Source of the DNA: Limnoperna fortunei
Taxonomy: Eukaryota > Mollusca > Bivalvia > Mytilida > Modiolidae
Direction: 5' to 3'
NCBI GenBank assembly: GCA_944474755.1
Contig: OX104115.1
Coordinates: 34,545,080 to 34,609,079, forward strand
Length of the DNA stretch: 64,000 nt
Part shown: positions 56,275-64,000 of the stretch, one piece after another
How the letters are laid out: every line of letters starts with the position of its first letter
How positions within the stretch are numbered: the stretch's first letter is position 1
Translations under genes and position numbers: made by a program
Notes under the pieces: generated by a model
What the model was told of the DNA's origin: nothing
Database searches by the model: none
Seen by the model: only the letters and a program-made list of their open reading frames with translations

Positions 56275-57055
56275 GGATCCAGGGGTCGCGCTGGGCTTCG
56301 CCAATGTCGCCGATTGCGATTTTGTTTTTTTCATTTGGCGACAAAATATTGCGTCTGGTGATTTTTTTGGCGCCAAGGTTTTATAGTGTTAAACGATGCC
56401 TGCACGTTTTAAATTTATCCTTTGTCGGCTTCTATGGTCGTAAATACACGTGTATTGTGTAGTATCCAGTAACATGTGTGTTATTTGGAGTTATTAAACG
56501 GAAATCGGCAATAAATGAATCAACAAAGTTGTCTGATGAAAAGCAGCTTTACCTGCATCACATTGAGTAGACGTGTAAAAAACAATTGATGCTGTTAATC
56601 AATTTATAAAAATAACAAAACAAACATATTTTTGTAGTAATATTTTTTTATAATGTAATTAATAAAATACAGGCATGAAACCTGACGTCGTTGTTGAGTG
56701 ATTTCCGGACCGGATGCCCGTCTTAATTTCGTAATTAGAAAACTCTTACCCATGCGTAGTTTTATTTTCAGTATTTCCGGTTTTAAGTTCATTCACGGGA
56801 ATAGATGTTTCTAATAAATTACTGTAAAATCTTGGTTTTCTGCCAACAAGAAATCACTCACGCATCTTTCCATGATTAAAATACAATTAGTGTACCGGCT
56901 GCTCGAGACCAAACTTTTGAAAAATTGAATTAAGAGTCCGGCAAACTTGGATTTCGTCCGACGTTACACTTTTACAAAACTGGCAACGGAAAATTGCAGT
57001 TGCCGATTTTTTTGGCGCCAGCTTTTTAGAAGCCAGAGCAGCCCCTGGCCGGATC
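56275..57055. mobile_element. about 780-bp nested inverted-repeat element
   Basis: GGCCGGATCCAGGGGTCGCG at 56274 is matched by the inverse GCAGCCCCTGGCCGGATC near 57036-57054. GCCGATTGCGATTTTTTT-like and TTTTTTTGGCGCCA stretches lie inside both ends. It splits the MULE right-end repeats. Confidence 0.5.
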
Positions 57056-57145
57056 AACCTGGGGACGGAACGACCAGGGGACGAATCGACCTGGGACGTA
57101 TCGACTTGGGGACGGATCGACTAGGGGACGGATCGTCTAGATACT

Positions 57146-58978
57146 TTATTGTTGTTTTAACATTCTTGAATATTTTGCCCCTAGCGATAGCGAGGGGTAA
57201 AATATCATGAATATAATGCCCACTCATGTAAAAACGACAACAAAGTATGGTATCCATGAATTATTTAGATTCTGATTATGACAAATACGATAATCTGTAC
57301 TGTGAAGTGGCATATAAATGTGCGCTTGTGAATAACTGTTCCACCTACCTCCTGTGTGTCATAATATAGAGTGGTGTATTTTTTTACATAATTTAATGGC
57401 TAAATGTTGAATCGTGCAAATTGCAGAATTCAGACTCAAAATAACAAATTTATTAACAGTCACGATGATTATGGTTTAAAAAATTTAGTTTTTTAAATAA
57501 AATTTTAACAACTTCAACCAAAATTTTCTTGCGCATGTGCGAACTAAATTTATTGGAATTTTAACACGGTTTTGTTTACATAGCGAAAGCAGGACGTCAT
57601 ATTAGAATCTTTTTTTTAAATTTTACTCTACCCCTATTTACACTGGCTTGTTATTTTGTCTGTATATCAATGACAAATATTTTCGTTGGTTATTTCGTAT
57701 TGACCTTTTCTAAATCCCGTAGTCACGTGGTTCAGTGGGGGGTATGATCGACGGCTATCATGTCTTTCCATCGAGCATCGTCAGAATATCAAAGAAAAAT
57801 GCTGACAAATTACAATTTCCATTGAATTATTTTTACCGTAATGAAAATTGTTTCAAAAGAATTCCAATTACTCGTAGTCAAAAAAAAAAACGGAAAAATA
57901 ACATTCATATTCATAAACATTGTTAAGAACGTAACATTTTCAAAATTTAAAAAAAAATAAAACAAAAAAATAATTTTATAGACGAAGACCCTGATATTTT
58001 GCAAAACAATTAACATATGAAATAATAAAATTTTATGTGCTTTTTTAAAAACTATATAACTGCTGCTAAATTAAAACTGAATGATTTTTTATAGTATTAT
58101 TATAACATTTTTCAATATTTGGTTTAGCTTTTTTAATTTATGTTAGTTTTAAAGACTTCATGTACAATCCTTGGTATGTTTTATTTCATTCTATAAGTAT
58201 CCACATTTTTTAAATAGTTTCAAATCAGATTTTTGAATTTAAAATAAATAAAAATCAAGTTGTGGCCCTTCTGTTTGCTCTTGCATCTTTACAACTGATT
58301 TTTACTGATTTAGACGTCTTTTTTTAACATACCTGTTTTTAAATTCAAATTTTCGTATAAAAATCATTATTTAAATTTACATTTCCGAGGCTTATTATGT
58401 CGGTCTTTTATTGGTCTTTCATTTTTACCTTTCATCAATGTAAAGTGTCAGTTAATAAATAAGCAATTAATGAATAAACAAGGTACATTTAATATACAAT
58501 TACATCACAACAATATCTCTTAACCCCCACGTCTCATTCTTGGCGAATCTCGTTTGTGAGAGTTGGGGATTTCGAAATCGTCAATAACCTAACTTCGTTT
58601 TTCAACACGTGACTGATTGTGACGTCATAATAAGATGTATTGAAGACGTTGACAAACAACAAGTGACGACAGTAAAATTGTGAATTGCAAATATTATTTG
58701 ATTAATTGTAAAATATTGGTGTTGTTACTTCATTTTTACTATAGAATTCAAAATATAAGGATTTTTTTCAATTGTTGGTTAGATTATTGTAAGCAATAAG
58801 TACCTTTTAATAGGCTACCAACTTCAAAATATACAAGCGCAAGGCAAAATTTTGGTAGCCAAGAGGAAAATGTTAAAAGCATGTGATTACCATTTTAATT
58901 TTTTTGTTAGATTGTTAGATTTAATTGTTTACTTGCTAGCTCGCGTTTTCTTTTTGGGAATCTTTTTAAAAGGTGAAT
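57146..58978. other. nothing recognised
   Basis: AT-rich, with A/T runs. No exon or repeat boundary supported. Confidence 0.5.
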
Positions 58979-59193
58979 GGGGGCCTCGGTGGCCGAGTGG
59001 TTAAGGTAGTTCTTCTACTATTGATGACGTGGTCTGTCAACACCGAGATTGCTGGTTCGATTCACACTGCACGCAGGGTGTACGCCACTCCAATCTTAAT
59101 TGACAAGGATTTCCGGTTTTTCTACTGCATGGGGGGATGGTTCTCCGGGTACTCCGGCTTCCTCCCCGCCAAAAAACGTGATGCCATGATATA
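58979..59193 (+). mobile_element. tRNA-derived SINE, 5' part
   Basis: GGGGCCTCGGTGGCCGAGTG head, GCTGGTTCGATTCAC B box near 59052, body GACAAGGATTTCCGG and TACTCCGGCTTCCTCCCC. It stops at GATGCCATGATATA and resumes at 62017 with GCTTAACAATTTCTGAAAGT, so the tail is split off by a 2.8-kb insertion. Confidence 0.85.
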
Positions 59194-59873
59194 CTGTACA
59201 GGCCTCGCGAATTTTAATTTTTCCTCCCATTGCGGTGGGGCGGAGGAGAGTGGAGATACCGTTTCCTCCACTGTTGCTCAACTCTCCTTGGTGGAGTCGC
59301 GGTGTTTTCGCGATGGAGTGCCGATCGCGTAGTCGCGGTGGATAGCCGGCCAAAAAGATCGTAAAATCACATCAGAACAATGGGTATGCATGTTAAGTTT
59401 CTGTTTCATTTCTCCAGAAAATGTTCTACGTCTTTATATTTTCTTCGGTGTTGACAAACCTGACCAGAACAACATCGTCTATAGTTTTCGTTAAATTAAG
59501 GAAAGTGGAATTGAGGTCATATGCTTGATTTGAGTGTGTATACAACAAACTCTATACCTTGTGTTATAAAATTAATTATCCCTTTAAATTAATTGCATAA
59601 TACATAATAAATGACAATTCCTGACCATATTTGATTACACAATAAAGGGTACACAGGTAATGCTGTCATATAAGCGTTAATTATGTCTTTAATTACCTTT
59701 GATCATTTGACAGTGTGAACTACAGTTCAAAAACGAACTCACAAGATGAATTATATTTGAACAGTGTCAAAGCTGTCTGTTTTAAATAAATAACAGTGTC
59801 AAAGCTGTTTGTTTTAAATAAATAACAGTGTCTTCTTGGATTTTTATAAACATTGTAGAATCTTGGTATCAGA

Positions 59874-60014
59874 ATGTCTACGGAGAAACAAACGTTCACA
59901 ACTCCAAAAGAAAAAGAAAATCTTATGCCAATAATGAAGCTTCTCGGTAATCCATCTGTCTTTATCCACGTTCTTTTTGAAAGCATTCTAAAATATCCAG
60001 TATCAATCCAATAA
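59874..60014 (+). CDS. small ORF in the TA element, copy 1
   Basis: ATG to TAA, 46 residues starting MSTEKQTFTTPKEKENLMPI and MKLLGNPSVFIHVLFESILK. The same start recurs at 60639, also preceded by TTTTTATAAAC.TTGTAGAAT and GAATC, so the upstream region is part of the duplicated unit. Function unknown. Confidence 0.4.
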   Translation: MSTEKQTFTTPKEKENLMPIMKLLGNPSVFIHVLFESILKYPVSIQ

Positions 60015-60638
60015 ATTAAAATAATCGTTGAATTCTATTAACAGCTTGTTTGTTTAATTCACCAAAACCGGAGGTATAATTATAAAATAATTAATAGATA
60101 AAATAGTGGTGGAATAATTAAAGGTATACTGCCTGTCATTTCATTTTCATCGTTTTTCTTTAAATAATTATAACCACTTCACAGGTATATCTTTGTACAC
60201 TTCTTGCACGTGCTATTTTACAAGCGGTAAAATAATTGATTCAACAAGCAGACGATACCTCAATTATCGTGTTCTACTGTCATATATTTTCTTCAAATTT
60301 GACAAACATCAACAAAACAAGATCGTCTATAGTGCCGTTTACGTCTATAAATGTAAGTGAAATTGTTGTCATATGCTCGAGTGTGTATACAACAAACTAT
60401 ATATTTTTTGTTGTAAAATTATCCTCCTTTCAAATTAATTGGACAATCCCTTGTAAATTGAGCACAATGACACTTTCAGACTATTTTTCATTACATAATT
60501 AGTGGTACACAGGTAATGCTGTCAGATGATAACCAATTAGCGTTAATTAGGCCATACCTGTGATCATTTGACATCAAAAACGAAATCACAAGCGTGTTTT
60601 TGGTTTTTTTATAAACCTTGTAGAATCTCGGAATCATA

Positions 60639-60907
60639 ATGTCTACGGAGGAAATATATTCCCAACTCCAAAAGAAAACGCCATACCACTAATGATGTTT
60701 CTCGGTAATCCATCTTTCTTTGCAGATTTTGTTACGCATTTTAAAATATCCGGTTACAGTAATGTAAAAAAAACACTACTTGCACGTGCTATTGTGAAAG
60801 CGGTAAATACTTTGATTGACAATCAGACGATATCCTCAATTATTGGCACGTGCTTTTTTACCGAATATTTTAGAAATACAAAGAAACTGCGGAATTTTTC
60901 GTTATAA
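60639..60907 (+). pseudogene. small ORF in the TA element, copy 2 (frameshifted)
   Basis: Starts MSTEEIYSQLQKK, then shifts frame; the remaining frame (60692-60907) reads MMFLGNPSFFADFVTHFKIS and GYSNVKKTLLARAIVKAVNT. The LGNPS(V/F)F segment aligns with copy 1. Downstream TLLARAIVKAV also matches a broken stretch near 60200. No family recognised. Confidence 0.4.
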
Positions 60908-62016
60908 TATAATTTAACATATTCATGTAGTATATTGTTGATTTGCAAACAATATAGTCTAAACTGTGTTCTGTGTAAGGTAATAACTGTCTTCGGCACG
61001 GATTTAACTAGCATGTAATACGAAGGTAAGTACTTATCAAGCAATATTTGCTATACAGAAATGATTGCCTAATTCTTAAATAGTACGCTGACAATTCCTG
61101 GACATTTTCAATTAGTGTAACAAAGGTAATACTGTCTGATCGAATTTGCGATAATTAGGTCGTTATTTACCTTTAAACTTACAGACTGACCTACAGTTTA
61201 CAAACCGCTAATTATATTTGAACAGTGTCAAAGCTCTCAGTTTTAAATAAGTGGATGCGAGTTATTTGACGATTCATATTGTCGAACAGGTGTCCATGGA
61301 TTTGTTTATTGAAACCTGCGGTTAAACGGAATACGTAACACAAATAAACCAAGTTGTCACTTCGTCATTGCAGAGAATGTGAACAACTGTTAACTTTATT
61401 AATGGATAAATATATTGGGAAGAAATATATGGAAGTTGGTAAGCTTTTTACCGCATATTCGTCACCTCTAAGCCTAAGTTGACCTCTACATAAGAAAGAA
61501 CAACAAATGCATAAATAAGATAATTAGCTTTTTAGCTACATGAATTGATAATATAGATAAGAAATAAATCTTCACAGACAACCTGAAATATAAATAAAAC
61601 GATGACAGATTAATAAATTAATACAAACATACATACAATAAATAATCTTAACACAACTTTGCTAACTATTGTTAGAAATAGTTTTCTACACGATCTTTCT
61701 GTTCTATGTTTTAACATGATGAAACTGATCTGAAACAGGTTCACAAAAGTGTCATATATTTAAAAAGGTGAAAGATCAGACTAGATAAATTCACGTCATT
61801 TATACGATAATATGCACAGTTACCGAATGTGCCAAATATCCCCAAATGTTTGCAGAGCGAATACACGGTGGAGTCCTCGGCTCTCCACCCGATACCGGCT
61901 CTCCATCGGCTATTCGCGACTCTCGCGGTGGAGATGACCGCGGAGAGGTCGCGGATACCAGAATTTCCTCCACCGGGATGCGCGGAGAAATTAACAATCG
62001 TGAGGCCTGTACAGTA

Positions 62017-62057
62017 GCTTAACAATTTCTGAAAGTGGCGTTAAACATTATCAAACA
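62017..62057 (+). mobile_element. SINE tail split from 58979-59193
   Basis: GCTTAACAATTTCTGAAAGT and GGCGTTAAACATTATCAAAC continue the SINE after the inserted element. Confidence 0.8.
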
Positions 62058-62359
62058 ATCAGTAAAAGGGGATTGAAATGACAGTTTTGACACACAAGAA
62101 AAAATCCAATAGACGTCTGAATTTGCATTAAAATCGCGCTACTTTCAAACACTTAAGTGACTAAATTCTAAAAGATAGTCCTTTGGAAACGATTTTTTTC
62201 CAGATTTTCCATCGCCACTAGCTAAAATTGGAAGTCGCCAATTGTAAGAAACAATTTTCATGAATGATCAGTGCAAGACCAAAACTGCCAAAAATTCAGA
62301 CAAAAAATAGTGTTTTTCAGAATGAAAATGAACCCTTAGAATACTGCCAGAATGCATAT
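62058..62359. other. nothing recognised
   Basis: No coding or repeat signal supported. Confidence 0.45.
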
Positions 62360-62560
62360 TTTTGCACCAAAACCCCCAGAGCGGCCCCCTACCCCCGGCC
62401 GTAAGGACCACTGCGCAACCGCAATGGGTTGAATGGGACTTTTTGACTTTTGACTCCCATAGTTACTTTCCCTATTTCTACCCCTGCTCCACTGCTTTAT
62501 TAGGGAGTCCTTTTGACTCCCATAGTTACTTTTCCTATTTCTACCCCTGCGCGTAATCCA
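62360..62560. repeat. 64-bp direct duplication
   Basis: GACTCCCATAGTTACTTTCC plus CTATTTCTACCCCTGC near 62453 recurs near 62517 with one or two differences. GC-richer than its surroundings. Confidence 0.7.
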
Positions 62561-63503
62561 TATGAAACCAGCAAAACACGAAAATGAGTTAAATACGCAA
62601 AATATTTGCAACTTTTATTTGTATTACATATTTAATCAAAAGGTGGAAGTTTGTGCGCATCAGTACAATCTACGACACTTTTGTTTTCGTATATTGACCA
62701 GGAGCACCACTTAATCATGTTAATCGGATTACCTGTAAAAGCATCGATTCGGCGATTGACACCTGCTGTTTAAAAGTATCGAGATGAAATAAGTTAATTT
62801 CCTGTTTATTGGCTTTGGGGTCATAAATATGTAGTTTTACACTTGGTAGAATTAAACACGACACTACCGCATTACACATAGCGAGAATACTGCGAAGAGA
62901 CAAGGAGCATCGACAAGTCCGCTTTTTTTACTTCAGTAAGCTCAACTTACGGAAGTGTGTAAGGATTCGTAACGCGGAAAGTCATGTGCCAACATTGTCA
63001 CTGTTGTTGTAATCCATAACGATAACCATAAAAAAGATAATCTGACTATGACTTAAGTAATCGACCAGAAGTTATTTGAGATGCAGGACCCGCCTAAAAA
63101 TTTACCTTGTCAACATTGTCCGGTAGACTTTTAGCTTCTTGACAAAAAGAAAAAGGATTTGTCGTACGGTCAGTGAATGGAGCCTTAAGTTTTCAAATGT
63201 CTACGCCTTATTCTCTACACCGGAAGTGACCAATCATTTTACCCACCTAAGGGAACTGTGCGACGCTATTTCCCAACTTCGCTAACACTATCAGAGAATA
63301 CTTCTCAGCAGTCTGATACACACCATGCACTCAACCAACGCATCAAACTGTCTACTCACAACAATTAAAATTAGGATGAGTTGTTTTAGGATAGACATGT
63401 CTTAACAAGCTTCGTTCGTGTGTAAATATGTTGAAACAGTTGCGTGGATCCCGCAATAATGGTCTTCCGATAACATCTTCTGGAGAGAACCAAAGAAGAC
63501 TAG
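62561..63503. other. nothing recognised
   Basis: No gene read. This stretch may be the upstream part of the retrotransposon remnant that starts near 63504, but coding character is lost. Confidence 0.4.
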
Positions 63504-64000
63504 ACCTGGAATGTCCCATGAAGACAAGATATTCATGCAAACCATGGTAAAGAAATTCTGCCGGGACGCTAATGGAAGCTGGTTAGCTCCATTACCCTTT
63601 CGAACACCACGTCAACCATTGCCAAACAACAGAAAACCAGCTCTTCGTCGTGGTTAACTGCTGCATGAAAATCTAAAGATGAAGACAGCAAAAAGGAAAT
63701 ACTTTCTTACCTTCGTGGATAAGATTCTTGACGAAAACCACGCGAAAGTTTCTCGTAAAGATAAGTTTTCACGATGATGACGGTATCACCTTTAGCCCTT
63801 TTGTGCTACGAATAGAGAATATATCAGGCTTATGAAGGACACACATAAAGCACCTGCGAAATTTGGCAACTTAAGAATTCGCAAGATCGCCTCAAACCGT
63901 GCGAAAGCGATGAAAGCTTTTCCCGCTGAGATCTGGGAACCAGCCTCAAAGACTTGAAGCTGACCGATGACGTAGCCTTGGTGAAGTTTGGAATTACATT
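63504..64000 (+). pseudogene. BEL/Pao LTR-retrotransposon Pol remnant, runs off the window
   Basis: A short frame at about 63512-63656 has the BEL/Pao pattern before the reverse transcriptase (SWLAPLPFR followed by LPNNR.PAL.R). The next frame (about 63661-63775) continues with a KYFLTFVDKILDENHAKV-type segment. From about 63830 a third stretch resembles the region after the RT core (FGNLRIRKIASN). The catalytic core between them is absent, and stops break the frame. The element is dead. BEL/Pao elements are common in molluscs. The 3' part lies outside the window. Confidence 0.6.

Larger units (their letters stand above)
54478..57145. mobile_element. 2.7-kb Mutator-like relic with GTCGATCCG repeats at its ends
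   Basis: The left end (54484-54590) has five or more GTCGATCCGTCCCC-type units. The right end (57050-57145) has GGGGACGGATCGAC units, inverted. In between is a PHD-finger, acidic-repeat gene whose tail resembles the C-terminus of FLYWCH/MULE transposases, lacking the transposase core. A separate element is nested at 56275-57055. MULE assignment rests on the protein fragment only. Confidence 0.6.
59194..62014. mobile_element. 2.8-kb TA-flanked element with GC-rich ends, inserted in a SINE
   Basis: TIR CTGTACAGGCCTC at 59194 and GAGGCCTGTACAG ending at 62014, each next to TA (59192-59193, 62015-62016). Removing it with one TA restores the SINE. The outer 150 bp at each end are GC-rich with CGCGGTGGA / TCTCCACCG motifs; the rest is AT-rich. 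Internally, about 850-bp blocks are duplicated with divergence and carry small related ORFs. No known transposase was recognised. The TA target is shared with Tc1/mariner and others. Confidence 0.75.

Noticed and set aside
58979..59065. Possible second tRNA gene
   Set aside because: Same SINE head, followed by the SINE body.
59096..59353. GC-rich open frames in the TA element end, also at 61741-62025
   Set aside because: They come from the GC-rich terminal repeats and run across the element border into the SINE.

Overview
The window looks like a gene-poor, AT-rich invertebrate chromosome, most likely a bivalve mollusc such as a mussel (Mytilus-like). Grounds: spliceosomal introns with GT/AG borders, tRNA-headed SINEs, several LINE types, a hammerhead-ribozyme retrozyme, and about 1.2-1.6 kb repeats opening with a CTCACCTGACCC-type end that I know from bivalve genomes. 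The species call is inference. Almost all of the window is transposon sequence, much of it nested.

Host gene. Four plus-strand exons (932-1084, 31396-31528, 34492-34698, 37026-37211) have matching splice phases (2/2, 0/0, 0/0) and end in a stop. They form the 3' part of one gene whose first intron here is about 30.3 kb. The product shows a possible PD-(D/E)XK nuclease-like signature and is otherwise unrecognised.

The 30-kb intron (1085-31395) holds, in order: a 3.56-kb element with about 260-bp terminal inverted repeats (TIRs) and a 9-bp target duplication, carrying NADAR-like and SGNH-hydrolase-like remnants; a 1.56-kb TTAA-type element; a dead minus-strand LINE; and a 16.9-kb CACTA (EnSpm) DNA transposon at 10469-27412. 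The CACTA element is inserted in a bivalve repeat whose two halves rejoin exactly across it. It carries two divergent genes: a plus-strand CACTA transposase with a DDE triad, and a minus-strand multi-exon gene for a coiled-coil plus BEN-domain protein. Both ends hold dense arrays of the palindrome AAGTATACTT. The layout parallels plant CACTA elements (TnpD transposase plus TnpA subterminal-repeat binder), with a BEN protein as the candidate binder. This is the most interesting system in the window.

Right of the host gene (37.2-54 kb) lie a hammerhead-ribozyme retrozyme, a large inverted-repeat element packed with a 146-bp tandem array and other repeats, several copies of the about 167-bp-unit repeat family, two broken LINEs, and an element with CCAACGTTGG subterminal repeats inside one of those LINEs. 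From 54.4 to 64 kb there is a decayed Mutator-like element keeping a PHD-finger gene but lacking its transposase core, a SINE split by a 2.8-kb TA-flanked element with GC-rich termini and duplicated small ORFs, and a broken BEL/Pao retrotransposon running off the end.

The only genes that look intact enough to be functional are the host gene and the two CACTA genes. All function calls rest on reading motifs by eye; no database search was run.
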